A stretch of DNA of 64,000 nucleotides from Oxalobacteraceae bacterium OTU3CAMAD1 (GTDB lineage: Bacteria; Pseudomonadota; Gammaproteobacteria; Burkholderiales; Burkholderiaceae_D): the NCBI GenBank assembly GCA_024123915.1, contig CP099650.1:7130001-7194000 (forward strand). The letters are read 5' to 3'. Of the stretch, positions 18,435-29,428 are shown in pieces. The translations under genes and the position numbers were made by a program. Every line of letters starts with the position of its first letter. Position 1 is the stretch's first letter. The notes under the pieces are model-generated. The model did not search any database and was not told where the DNA came from. It was given only the letters and a program-made list of their open reading frames with translations.

Positions 18435-18708
18435 GATACAGCTCCTAATCAAAAGTTAATTTTCGAAGACTTCAACTGGTTTTTTTGCAGTGCGGCATGA
18501 CGACTATAAGCTTGTCATTTGGATATTGCAAAGATTATATTCGTTTTTGATAAGTGTTTTTCCTTCTTACGTGATGGCCGCCCTCCGTGCATGGCAAGGT
18601 GGCATGCCGCACAGAGTCACTAGCATGGCTGAGGTAGCCTGACGGAGGCGGCCGCCCCATTCCGGCGTCGGCCTCCTTCGCATTGCTACGCACCACGAGG
18701 AGTCACGC

Positions 18709-20775
<2,067 letters not shown>

Positions 20776-20785
20776 CGGAATCGTT

Positions 20786-20851
20786 CAACCCGCACTGCGG
20801 TGAATTGGGGTCGTACCCCGTACGGGGTACGACCCCGCCCCGTGCGGGTTG
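20786..20851. repeat. Nested palindromic repeat, copy 1
   Basis: The core 20807-20836 is a perfect 30-bp palindrome built on GGGGTCGTACCCC. Outer arms CAACCCGCAC (20786-20795) and GTGCGGGTTG (20842-20851) are also perfect inverted repeats. Related copies lie at 33233-33300 and 46266-46315. This copy lies 11 nt after the tkt stop and 45 nt after the tal stop, so it may act as a two-way 3'-end element. It has no T-run. Confidence 0.85.
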
Positions 20852-20895
20852 GCGGCCGGCTCAATCGACCGGCGCCAGGTTCCACAACATAGGAG

Positions 20896-21966
20896 TTACC
20901 GACCGCTCTTCTCCGCGATCACCTCGAGCAGCTTCGCCCACGATTTGCTGAACGCCTCCGCGCCCTCGCGCTGCAAACGCTCCGCCAACTCGTCGCCATC
21001 AATGCCGGCGTCGGCGAACTTCGCGATCACCTTCTCCGCATCGCCCCCCTCCGGCGGCATGCTGCCATTGACGATGCCATGATCGGCAAAAGCCAGCAAG
21101 GTCTTCTCCGGCACCGTGTTGATCGTATTCGGCGCCGTCAGCGACGTCACGTACAGCACATCCGGCGCCTCCGGGTCCTTGGTCCCGGTGCTGGCCCACA
21201 GCAACCGCTGCGCCAACGCGCCCCGCTCCGCCAACAGCTTCCAGCGCTGCGACGCCAGCAGCTCACGATACGCCACATAGGTGCGTCGCGCCATCGCGAT
21301 CCCCAGCGTGTTGTTCGAACCCTCCGGCCCCTTGTCCTTGACCGCCGTATCCCAGCGGCTGACAAACACCGACGCCACCGACGCCACCTTCGGATCGAGC
21401 CCCTTCTCAAGCCGCCGCTCGACGCCGCGAATATACGCCTCGGCCGCCGCCAGATACTGCTCCCGCGAGAACAGCAACGTCACATTGACCGGAATGCCTG
21501 CGAAGATCGCCTCCTCGATCGCCTTCACGCCCTCCGGCGTGCCGGGTATCTTGATGAACGCATTAGGGCGGTCCAGACGCTTGTGCAGCGTCCTGGCCTC
21601 GCGCAGCGTGCCCTCGGCGTCATGCACCAGCAGCGGCGAGACTTCCATCGACACCCAGCCGTCATGCCCCTGCGACGCCTTGTACATCGGCAGGAACAGA
21701 TCGGCGGCGGCGCGCAGGTCCTCCAGCGCCAGTTCCAGGAACAGCGCCTCGCCCGACTCGCCGGCGGCGCTGCGCTCGGCGATCGCCTTGTCGTAGAAAT
21801 CGGCGCCGTGTATGGCCGCTTCAAAAATGCTCGGATTCGACGTCAATCCTTTCAGGTCGTACTCATGGATGTACTTCTCCAGCGTGCCGCTGGTGAGCAA
21901 TCCGCGCGTGATATTGTCCAGCCACAGGCTTTGCCCGAGCTCATACAGACGCAGTGCAGGGTTCAT
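20896..21966 (-). CDS. tal: Transaldolase
   Basis: A 356-residue transaldolase of the longer bacterial type (TalB-like class with the FIKIPGTPEGVKAIEEA motif holding the Schiff-base lysine region, and VNVTLLFSREQYLAA). It exchanges dihydroxyacetone units between sedoheptulose 7-phosphate and glyceraldehyde 3-phosphate. The ATG overlaps the stop of the upstream HAD gene (ATGA), and AAGGAGA within that gene serves as RBS. It is the last gene of the gnd-HAD-tal operon. A nested palindromic repeat lies downstream. Confidence 0.94.
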   Translation of the reverse strand: MNPALRLYELGQSLWLDNITRGLLTSGTLEKYIHEYDLKGLTSNPSIFEAAIHGADFYDKAIAERSAAGESGEALFLELALEDLRAAADLFLPMYKASQGHDGWVSMEVSPLLVHDAEGTLREARTLHKRLDRPNAFIKIPGTPEGVKAIEEAIFAGIPVNVTLLFSREQYLAAAEAYIRGVERRLEKGLDPKVASVASVFVSRWDTAVKDKGPEGSNNTLGIAMARRTYVAYRELLASQRWKLLAERGALAQRLLWASTGTKDPEAPDVLYVTSLTAPNTINTVPEKTLLAFADHGIVNGSMPPEGGDAEKVIAKFADAGIDGDELAERLQREGAEAFSKSWAKLLEVIAEKSGR

Positions 21967-22646
21967 GGTGTGCTCTCCTTTTCACGGCCGGCGAACGCCG
22001 GCAACTGATGCTGCAATAGATCGCCGATACGTTCGACGGTCAGGTCCGGGGTGGTGAAGCTGGCGACATCGGGCGCGGTGGCGTAGTGCCCCTGGCGCGG
22101 GAACACGGTGGTCAGGCGATCGCCCCAGCCGGACTTCATCGCCGCCAGTATCCTCACCTTATCATCGACCATCACATAGTGGCGCGCCGGGTAGGCCTTC
22201 TCGACCTCGCACAGCATGGTCTCCTTGTGGATGTAAATCAGCACCCGGCCGTCGACTGCGTCCCACAGTCCGGAATACTCCACCTTGCGCGGCTGGAAGA
22301 CCACGTCGCCGTCGGACAGGATCACGACCTTGCCCCACCGGCCCAGGTGTTTGATGACCTCCAGCGCCTGCGGATACAGGCGGTCGGCGAAGCGGTAGTT
22401 CATCAGCCAACCGGCCATCAGCAGCAGGCGCGGTTCGTTGAGCGACTCGACGCGGTAGCGCTGCAGTGCGCCCAGATAGTCGACATACCCCAGCTCGGAG
22501 CGCAACTCCTCGAAGATCGCCCAGTAGCGGTCGCGCGCCTCGGCGCCGAACTCGCGCTCCAAATGGTCGCGCAGGTCGCGCTGAACCGCGTCGTTGTCCA
22601 TCAGGGTGTTGTCGCAGTCGATCAGAAAGACGATATCGTCCATCAT
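21963..22646 (-). CDS. HAD family hydrolase in the pentose-phosphate operon
   Basis: A 227-residue HAD hydrolase beginning [19 protein letters not shown]: motif I is DCDNT, motif II is ILSDGD and motif IV is MVDDKVRIL. It overlaps both neighbours (4 bp each, ATGA-type), so it is translated with gnd and tal. The position suggests a sugar-phosphate phosphatase, perhaps clearing a damaged or toxic pathway by-product, but this is inference; similar proteins are annotated only as HAD hydrolases. The frame is open upstream through gnd, but the double ATG at 22646 gives the normal HAD start. Confidence 0.82.
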   Translation of the reverse strand: MMDDIVFLIDCDNTLMDNDAVQRDLRDHLEREFGAEARDRYWAIFEELRSELGYVDYLGALQRYRVESLNEPRLLLMAGWLMNYRFADRLYPQALEVIKHLGRWGKVVILSDGDVVFQPRKVEYSGLWDAVDGRVLIYIHKETMLCEVEKAYPARHYVMVDDKVRILAAMKSGWGDRLTTVFPRQGHYATAPDVASFTTPDLTVERIGDLLQHQLPAFAGREKESTP

Positions 22647-23662
22647 GGCTTGACCGGTTTCTCGGCGTGGCCGCCGAAGCCGGCGCGCATCGCCGACAGC
22701 ACCTTGCCGGAGAACTCCGCGTTGCCGCGCGAGCTGAATCGCTCGAATAGCGCGGAACTCAGGATCGGCACAGGCACGCCTTCGTCGATGGCGGCGTTGA
22801 TGGTCCAGCGGCCCTCGCCGGAGTCGGAGACGCGTCCGGCGAATTGGTCCAGGTTCGGGTCCTTGAGCAGCGCGTCGGCGGTCAGGTCGAGCAGCCAGGA
22901 ACTGATCACACTGCCGCGACGCCACACTTCAGTGATTTCACCCAGATCAAGGTCGTACTGGTAATGCTCGGGATTGCGCAGCGGCGTGGTCTCGGCGTCG
23001 ACCTCGTGTTCGAGTTTGCCGATATTGGCGTTGCGCAGGATGTTCAATCCTTCGGCATAAGCGCCCATGATGCCGTACTCGATGCCGTTGTGGACCATCT
23101 TGACGAAGTGGCCAGCGCCATTCGGTCCGCAGTGCAGGTAGCCCTGTTCCGCGCTGCTATTGGGCTTGTCGCGGCCAGGTGTCGGCGTGGCGGCCTCGTG
23201 GCCCGGCGACAGCGACACGAACAGCGGCTTGAGATGGCCGACGATCTCCTTCTCGCCGCCGATCATCAGGCAGTAGCCGCGCTCCAGGCCATGCGTGCCG
23301 CCGCTGGTGCCGACATCGACGTAGTGCAGCCCGAGCTCCTTGAGCTGCGCGCCGCGCCGGATATCGTCGTGGTAGTGCGAGTTGCCGCCGTCGATGACGA
23401 TGTCGCCCGCCTCCAGCAGTGGTTTGAGGGTGTCGAGCGTGGCGTCGACCGATGCCGCCGGCACCATCAGCCAGAGCACGCGCGGCGTCTCCAGCTGCGA
23501 CACCAGATCCTCCAGCGAGGAGGCGCCGGTGACGCCCTCGCGCAGTACCGACTTCACCGTCTCCGCGTGCCGCGCATAGGCGACGCACTGGTGACCGTCC
23601 CTGGCGAGCCGCCAGACCATGTTGGCGCCCATGCGCCCCAGACCTACCATGCCGATTTTCAT
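22643..23662 (-). CDS. gnd: 6-phosphogluconate dehydrogenase, short (YqeC-like) type
   Basis: A 339-residue decarboxylating dehydrogenase. The Rossmann motif is [32 protein letters not shown] and the catalytic region [19 protein letters not shown] follow. It is about 130 residues shorter than E. coli Gnd, as in the YqeC/GntZ-like group, which often prefers NAD+. It converts 6-phosphogluconate to ribulose 5-phosphate and CO2. The open frame extends 270 codons upstream without homology, so I use the ATG at 23662, where MKIGMVGLG begins the fold. It is the first gene of an overlapping operon with a HAD hydrolase and tal. Confidence 0.93.
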   Translation of the reverse strand: MKIGMVGLGRMGANMVWRLARDGHQCVAYARHAETVKSVLREGVTGASSLEDLVSQLETPRVLWLMVPAASVDATLDTLKPLLEAGDIVIDGGNSHYHDDIRRGAQLKELGLHYVDVGTSGGTHGLERGYCLMIGGEKEIVGHLKPLFVSLSPGHEAATPTPGRDKPNSSAEQGYLHCGPNGAGHFVKMVHNGIEYGIMGAYAEGLNILRNANIGKLEHEVDAETTPLRNPEHYQYDLDLGEITEVWRRGSVISSWLLDLTADALLKDPNLDQFAGRVSDSGEGRWTINAAIDEGVPVPILSSALFERFSSRGNAEFSGKVLSAMRAGFGGHAEKPVKP

Positions 23663-23832
23663 ATCATATCCTCGCACTGTCAAAGTGCGCGGGCATGTCG
23701 AATGCAGGCCCCGCGCTCTGCCGAGGGTAGACCTGGCGGGCCATCCCATCGGTTCGCTGGAGCACATAGCGGACTCATCAATAGGCCGTTTGCGGGCCGA
23801 TTTGTATCGCGATTGTTTCAGCGGTGGCTTTG

Positions 23833-25194
23833 TTAAACCAGCTCTCGCAGGCAATCGTCGAACGCGGAAAGCAAGCGGTCGACATCTGCCTCGGTGGTGC
23901 AGGGGCAGACCAGCAGCATGTTGTGGAAGGGCGTGATCAACAGGCCGCGATTGAGCAGGTACAAATGGATGATCTGTTCCAGTTCGCCGTCGAGGATCTT
24001 CTGCGCCTCGCCGCCGTTGCGCGGCGCGGTGGGAGCGAACTGGAATTCCGTGCGGGCGCCGACCCGCGTCACACACCATGGCAGCCGGTGGCGGGCGATG
24101 ACGTCGCGTAGCCCATGCTCCAGCGTCGCGGCCAGCGCGAACATGTGCTGGTACGCCGCATCGGTCATCACCTGTTCCAGATTGGCGCGCATCGCGGCCA
24201 TCGCGAACATGTTGGCGCTCAAGGTGGTGCCGACGCCGGAGTGGCCCGGCGGCGCCGCGCGTTTGGCCTGCTCGACCCTGCGCGCCAGCTCTTCGGTGAA
24301 ACCATACACCGCGCAGGGGATTCCACCGCCAACGGGTTTGCCGATCACCAGCGCGTCCGGCCGCATGCCGTGCGCCTGCGCGTAGCCTCCCGGGCCGCTG
24401 CTGATGGTATGCGTCTCGTCGATCACCAGCAGCGCGCCGTGACGCTGGATGATCCGCTGCGCCGCTTCCCAATATCCAGGCTCCGGCAGCACCATGCCGA
24501 TATTGGTCATCACCGGCTCGGCCAGCACGCAGGCGACGTCGCCGCGCGCCAACGCCGCCTCCAGCGCCGGCAGATCGTTGAATTCGACGACCACGGTATG
24601 ATCCGTCAGCGTGTGAACCTGTCCCAGAAGGCTGTCGCGCTGCGTCGGCACACCGTCGACCAGATCGACGAACACGTCGTCCACCGTGCCGTGATAGCAG
24701 CCATTGAAAACCAACACCTTGTCGCGCGCCGTCGCAGCGCGCAGCCAGCGCAGTACGAAGCGGTTGGCGTCCGAAGCCGACAGCGCGAACTGCCAGTACG
24801 GCAAACCGAAACGCCGCGCCAGTTCGGCCGCCACCGGCGCCGCGTCCTCCGACGGCAGCATGGCCGTGTAACCACGCGTGGCCTGGCGCGCCACCGCCTG
24901 CGCCACGGCGGGCGGCGCGTGACCGAACATGGCGCCAGTGTCACCCAAGCAGAAATCGACATACTCATGGCCGTCGATATCGCGGAAGCGCGCGCCGGAA
25001 GCCTCGCCCACCGTCAGCGGGAACGGTGTCGACCAGTCGTTCATCCAGTGCATCGGCACGCCGAACAGCAGGTGTCGCGCGGCCTCTGCCGCCAGCCTGG
25101 CCGATTCGGGATTGCGCGAAGTGTAGCTGGCGCGCTCCCGCGCCGCCAGCGCCTGCGCGCGCGGCCAGTTCAATCCATCGCGTGTGTTGTGCAT
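23833..25194 (-). CDS. Class III aminotransferase (GSA aminotransferase-like)
   Basis: A 453-residue PLP enzyme of fold type I, class III. Features: [21 protein letters not shown] near the N-terminus, [11 protein letters not shown], the IDETHT aspartate, and the Schiff-base Lys286 in [11 protein letters not shown]. It resembles glutamate-1-semialdehyde aminomutase and related aspartate-aminotransferase-family proteins. AGGAGG precedes the ATG. It is the last gene of the polyamine catabolism row and starts 10 bp after a GS-like ligase gene, so it probably transaminates a polyamine breakdown product such as a gamma-glutamylated amine or GABA. The substrate is not known. Confidence 0.83.
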   Translation of the reverse strand: MHNTRDGLNWPRAQALAARERASYTSRNPESARLAAEAARHLLFGVPMHWMNDWSTPFPLTVGEASGARFRDIDGHEYVDFCLGDTGAMFGHAPPAVAQAVARQATRGYTAMLPSEDAAPVAAELARRFGLPYWQFALSASDANRFVLRWLRAATARDKVLVFNGCYHGTVDDVFVDLVDGVPTQRDSLLGQVHTLTDHTVVVEFNDLPALEAALARGDVACVLAEPVMTNIGMVLPEPGYWEAAQRIIQRHGALLVIDETHTISSGPGGYAQAHGMRPDALVIGKPVGGGIPCAVYGFTEELARRVEQAKRAAPPGHSGVGTTLSANMFAMAAMRANLEQVMTDAAYQHMFALAATLEHGLRDVIARHRLPWCVTRVGARTEFQFAPTAPRNGGEAQKILDGELEQIIHLYLLNRGLLITPFHNMLLVCPCTTEADVDRLLSAFDDCLRELV

Positions 25195-25204
25195 CGCGCC
25201 CTCC

Positions 25205-26542
25205 TCACACCAGCAGCATCAGATGCTCGCGCTCCCAGGAACTGATCACGCGGCTGTAGGTGGCGAATTCCAGCTCCTTGACTTCACAGAACGCCTGCAC
25301 GAACAACTCGCCCAATATTTCGCTCAGGGGTTTGCATTCACGCAGCCGTAGGATCGCATCCTCCAGATTGCGCGGCAGCTGGTCGTGCACATGCTCCGCA
25401 CTGCCCTCGGTCGGCTCGGAAGGCGTCAGGCCGTCGACCATGCCGAGGTAGCCGCACGCCAAGGTCGCCGCCATCGCGAGATAGGGATTGACGTCGACAC
25501 CCGGCACGCGGTTCTCCACGCGGCGATTGGTCGGCGTGGAGTTGGGTATGCGGAAGCCGCAGGTGCGGTTGTCGTAGCCCCAATGCACATTGGTCGGCGC
25601 CGACATGAAGCGCGACAGCCGCCGGTAGGAATTGACATGCGGCGCAAACAGCAGCGTGGCCGCCGCCGTGTACCGCTCCAGGCCCGCGATATAGCTGAAG
25701 AACAGGGGACTGGGCTCACCCTTTTTATCGCTGAAGATGTTGTTGCCGGTCGCGGCATCGAGGATGCTTTGGTGGATATGCATCGCGCTGCCCGGCTCCG
25801 TCTCCATCGGTTTGGCCATGAAGGTGCCGAAGATCCCGTGCCGCAGCGCCGTCTCGCGCACCGCGCGCTTGAACAGGAACACGCGGTCGGCCAGTTCCAG
25901 CGCGTCGCCATGGGTGAAGTTGATTTCCATCTGGCCGGCGCCGGCTTCGTGGATCAGCGTTTCCACGCCCAGCTGGTGCTGTTTGCAGAAGGTCGACAGC
26001 TCCAAGAAGAAGGGATCGAAATCGTTGACGGCGTCGATGGAGTACGATTGGCGGCCGGACTCGGTCTTGCCGCTGCGGCCCAGCGGTGGCGTCAGCGGCT
26101 CGTGCGGATTGCTGCTGCGGGCGACCAGATAGAACTCCATCTCCGGCGCCACCACCGGCTGCCAGCCGCGATCGGCGTACAGCTTGAGGACCTTGCGCAG
26201 CACCGCGCGCGGCGACAGCCCCACCGGCGTGCCGTCGAAGTTCTGGCAATCGTGGATCACCAGCGCGACGTTTTCCGCCGCCCACGGTACCTGCCGCAGC
26301 GTCGCCAGATCGGGAACGCAGATCATGTCCGGATCGGTGGCGCCGGTGTAGGGCAGGTTGTTCGGCTGCTCGCCGTTGACGGTGTTGAGCAGGACGCTCT
26401 TGGGCAGGCGCATCTCGCCTTCGCTGAGGAACAGGTCCTTGGGCAGGATTTTCCCGCGCGCGATGCCGGTCATGTCGGCGATCACGCATTCCACCTCGTG
26501 GATATTGCGGTCGCGTAGAAAATCCTTCATTGCCTGGGTCAT
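25205..26542 (-). CDS. Glutamine synthetase family ligase (gamma-glutamylputrescine synthetase-like), paralogue 1
   Basis: A 445-residue GS-fold enzyme. Metal-ligand segments are intact: VAPEMEFYLV, HEAGAGQMEINF and the later HIHQSI; NRTCGFRIP carries substrate and phosphate contacts. Relatives (PuuA, Pseudomonas PauA/SpuI) join glutamate to putrescine or other amines using ATP, the first step of the gamma-glutamylated pathway. AGGAGAGAG lies just before the ATG. It is 12 bp after the type III GS gene and 10 bp before an aminotransferase gene. It differs clearly from the two near-identical paralogues upstream. Confidence 0.87.
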   Translation of the reverse strand: MTQAMKDFLRDRNIHEVECVIADMTGIARGKILPKDLFLSEGEMRLPKSVLLNTVNGEQPNNLPYTGATDPDMICVPDLATLRQVPWAAENVALVIHDCQNFDGTPVGLSPRAVLRKVLKLYADRGWQPVVAPEMEFYLVARSSNPHEPLTPPLGRSGKTESGRQSYSIDAVNDFDPFFLELSTFCKQHQLGVETLIHEAGAGQMEINFTHGDALELADRVFLFKRAVRETALRHGIFGTFMAKPMETEPGSAMHIHQSILDAATGNNIFSDKKGEPSPLFFSYIAGLERYTAAATLLFAPHVNSYRRLSRFMSAPTNVHWGYDNRTCGFRIPNSTPTNRRVENRVPGVDVNPYLAMAATLACGYLGMVDGLTPSEPTEGSAEHVHDQLPRNLEDAILRLRECKPLSEILGELFVQAFCEVKELEFATYSRVISSWEREHLMLLV

Positions 26543-26554
26543 GCCTCTCTCCTG

Positions 26555-27889
26555 TTAGAACCAGTCGATATATCGCGAGGTTTCCCACGCGCTCACATGT
26601 TGACTGTATTCGTTCCATTCGGCGCGCTTCAACGCGACGAATTCCTTGATAAAGTCATCGCCTAGCGCGGCCGTCAACACAATGTCGGCTTGCAGCGCGG
26701 CTGCGGCTTCGCCCAAATTTTGCGGCAGTATTTTCAGTCCGAGTTCGGTGCGCTGCGCATCGGACATCTCGTAGACATCCTGGTTCACGGGCTCTCCCGC
26801 CTCCAGGGAGCTTTCAATGCCATCCAGGCCGGCGGCGATCACGCCTGCCAGCGCCAGATATGGATTGGCCGAGCTGTCCGGCAGCCGCCATTCGATACGC
26901 TTGTAGACCACGCGGGCGACGGTGGTGCGGTTGTTGTTGCCGTAGCCGATAAAGGCCGGTGCCCAGCTGGTGCCGGAAAGCGATTGTCCGCACATCAGCC
27001 GCTTGTAGGAATTAACGGTGGGGGCGCACAGCGCGGTCAGCGCCGGGGCATGGCGCAGCAGCCCGGCCATGAAGTGATAGGCCAGCGGGGAAAGATCCAG
27101 CTCGCGGCTATCCTTCTCGTCGCCGAACACTGGCTTGCCGTCTCGATCCGTCAGCGACAGATGGAAATGCAGGCCGCTGCCCGGGCGGTCGGCAAACGGT
27201 TTGGGCATCATCGAAAACAGCATGCCCTCCTCCTCGGCGATGTGATGCGCCGCCATCTTGAACAGCATGAAGTTATCGGCGGCCTTCAGCGCGTCGGCGT
27301 ATTTGTAATTGACTTCGAACTGGCCGGTCGCGTCCTCGTGGTCGATCTGGAACACGCCAAGTCCGCACTGGTCCAGCGACGCGGTCAGCTTCTCCAAAAA
27401 GGAGCGGCGGCGCAACAGGCTTTTGGTGTCGTAGGATGGCTTTTCCAGCGTGTCGGCCAATTCGGCGTCGTAGCCATTCTGTCCCTTTTGCAGCAGGAAG
27501 AACTCGGGTTCCAATCCCGCGTTGAGCGTCCAGCCATGCTTTGCCAGGCGCGCCACCTGCTTGCGCAAGATCTGGCGCGGACAAACATCGAACGGCTGGC
27601 CGGCGACATGACCGTCGAGCACCACGCGCGCGTAACCGGGCAGCCAGGGCATGGCCTGCAAGGTAGAAAGATCGGCGCGGCCGTAGTATTCCGAGCGCGC
27701 ACCGTTACGCGGCAGGCCCGTGCCCCAGATCGACGGGCCGGAAAAACCCGCGCCCGGATAGATGATGTCGTCCAGGTGGGCCAGCGGTATCAGCTTGCCT
27801 TTTGCCGCGCCATGGATGTCGGTGAATTGGGCGAAGATGTACTTCACGCCCTGTGCAGCCATCTCCTCCTGTCGTTCCGCGTTGCTCAT
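26555..27889 (-). CDS. Type III glutamine synthetase-like ligase (GlnT / gamma-glutamylmethylamide synthetase group)
   Basis: A 444-residue GS homologue with its own signature set: FAQFTDIHGAAKGKLIP, GLEPEFFLL, HEDATGQFEVNY and NNRTTVARVVYKRIEWRLP. This sequence type fits the type III group that includes GlnT and gamma-glutamylmethylamide synthetase. It forms gamma-glutamyl bonds with ammonia or a small amine. All expected metal-binding glutamates are present. It sits 15 bp after the aldehyde dehydrogenase gene. Whether it is a back-up glutamine synthetase or works on amines is not decided by sequence. Confidence 0.82.
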   Translation of the reverse strand: MSNAERQEEMAAQGVKYIFAQFTDIHGAAKGKLIPLAHLDDIIYPGAGFSGPSIWGTGLPRNGARSEYYGRADLSTLQAMPWLPGYARVVLDGHVAGQPFDVCPRQILRKQVARLAKHGWTLNAGLEPEFFLLQKGQNGYDAELADTLEKPSYDTKSLLRRRSFLEKLTASLDQCGLGVFQIDHEDATGQFEVNYKYADALKAADNFMLFKMAAHHIAEEEGMLFSMMPKPFADRPGSGLHFHLSLTDRDGKPVFGDEKDSRELDLSPLAYHFMAGLLRHAPALTALCAPTVNSYKRLMCGQSLSGTSWAPAFIGYGNNNRTTVARVVYKRIEWRLPDSSANPYLALAGVIAAGLDGIESSLEAGEPVNQDVYEMSDAQRTELGLKILPQNLGEAAAALQADIVLTAALGDDFIKEFVALKRAEWNEYSQHVSAWETSRYIDWF

Positions 27890-27904
27890 CCAACTCTCTC
27901 TTGA

Positions 27905-29404
27905 TCAGCCGATCTGAATCCAGGTGGTTTTCAGTTCGGTGTATTTATCGAAGGCGTGCAGCGACTTGTCGCGACCATTGCCGGACTGCTTGTATCCGCC
28001 GAACGGCACGGTGATATCGTCGCCGTCGTACTGGTTCACGTGCACCGTGCCAGCCCGTAGCGCGCGCGCCGTCTGTATCGCCTTGGTCATGTCGGATGTC
28101 CACACCGCCGCCTGCAAACCGTAAGGCGTGGAATTGGCCTGCTTGATGGCTTCCTTCAAGTCGGTAAAGGCCAGCACGGACAGCACCGGCCCGAAGATCT
28201 CCTCGCGCGCGATGGTCATGTCGCTGTCGACCTGGTCGAACAATGTCGGCTCGACGAAGAAGCCACCGGTCTCGGTGCGCGCCTGGCGTCCGCCCGACAG
28301 CAGCTTGGCGCCGCCCGCCTTGCCGGCCTCGATGTAGCCCATCACCGTCTTCAGCTGCGTCGCGTCGACGATGGCGCCCATCACCGTGTTTTCGTCGAGG
28401 GGATCGCCCGGCTGGAAGTCCGGCATCATCGCCAGCGCCTTCTCGATGAACTGGTCCTTGATCGACGCTTCGACGAACAGGCGCGAAGGCGCGTTGCAGC
28501 TCTCGCCCTGGTTGAAGTAGATCGAGCCGATGGCCGAGGCCACAGCCGCATCCAGGTCGGGACAATCGGCGCAGACGATATTGGCCGACTTGCCGCCCAA
28601 TTCAGTCCACGCGCGCTTGAGGTTGGACTGGCCGGCCATCTGCAAAATCTGCTTGCCGACGCGCGTCGAACCGGTGAAGCCGATGCAGTCCACATCCATG
28701 TGCAACGCCAGCGCGGCGCCGGCCTCGTGGCCGTAACCGGGCAGCACATTGAACACGCCGGCCGGAATGCCCGCCTCCAGCGCGATATCGGCCAACCGCA
28801 GCGCCGTCAACGGCGACTTCTCCGACGGCTTGAGCACCACGCTGTTGCCGGCAGCGAGCGCCGGCGCGATCTTCCACGCCGCCATGATCATCGGGTAGTT
28901 CCACGGCACGATGGCGGCGACAACGCCCACCGGCTCGCGCGTGATCAGCGCCAGGCTATTCTCGGCGGTCGGCGCAATCTCGTCATAGATCTTGTCGATC
29001 GCCTCGCCGTACCAGCGCAGGCAGTTGGCGGTCGCGCCCACGTCGACGCTCTGGCTGTATTTAATCGGCTTGCCCATGTCCAGCGTTTCGAGCAGGGCCA
29101 GCTCCGGGCCATACTTTTGCACCAGGTCGGCGAACTTGATCATGATGCGCTTGCGTTGCGCCGGCGACATGCCCGCCCAGCTGCGCGCTTCGAAAGCCTC
29201 GCGCGCGCTGGCCACGGCCGCGTCGACATCGGCGCCGTCGCAGCGCGCCACCATGCCCAGCTTGCGGCCGTCGATCGGCGACCGATTCTCGAACTGCTGC
29301 TCGTTCTTCGCCCACACGCGCTGGCCGCCGATGAAGGCGCGGCCATCCATCTGCAGGCTGGCCGCCCGCTCATGCCATGATGTTGCCACCGTCTTTGTCG
29401 TCAT
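27905..29404 (-). CDS. puuC: Aldehyde dehydrogenase (gamma-glutamyl-aminobutyraldehyde type)
   Basis: A 499-residue NAD(P)-dependent aldehyde dehydrogenase. Key features: PWNYPMIMAAWKIAPALAAG for cofactor binding, WTELGGKSANIV with the general-base Glu, catalytic Cys303 in NQGESCNAPSR, and EIFGPVLSVL. Context with puuD, GS-like ligases and putrescine aminotransferase points to oxidation of gamma-glutamyl-gamma-aminobutyraldehyde or 4-aminobutyraldehyde. I use the ATG at 29404 because GGAG lies 7 nt before it; a TTG four codons upstream lacks an RBS. It is 24 bp downstream of the aminotransferase gene. Confidence 0.9.
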   Translation of the reverse strand: MTTKTVATSWHERAASLQMDGRAFIGGQRVWAKNEQQFENRSPIDGRKLGMVARCDGADVDAAVASAREAFEARSWAGMSPAQRKRIMIKFADLVQKYGPELALLETLDMGKPIKYSQSVDVGATANCLRWYGEAIDKIYDEIAPTAENSLALITREPVGVVAAIVPWNYPMIMAAWKIAPALAAGNSVVLKPSEKSPLTALRLADIALEAGIPAGVFNVLPGYGHEAGAALALHMDVDCIGFTGSTRVGKQILQMAGQSNLKRAWTELGGKSANIVCADCPDLDAAVASAIGSIYFNQGESCNAPSRLFVEASIKDQFIEKALAMMPDFQPGDPLDENTVMGAIVDATQLKTVMGYIEAGKAGGAKLLSGGRQARTETGGFFVEPTLFDQVDSDMTIAREEIFGPVLSVLAFTDLKEAIKQANSTPYGLQAAVWTSDMTKAIQTARALRAGTVHVNQYDGDDITVPFGGYKQSGNGRDKSLHAFDKYTELKTTWIQIG

Positions 29405-29428
29405 TTTTCGCTCCAATCCAATTCAGGG

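Noticed and set aside
23663..24472. N-terminal extension of gnd by 270 codons.
   Set aside because: It runs opposite the aminotransferase gene, has no homology to the family, and the Rossmann fold starts at MKIGMVGLG.
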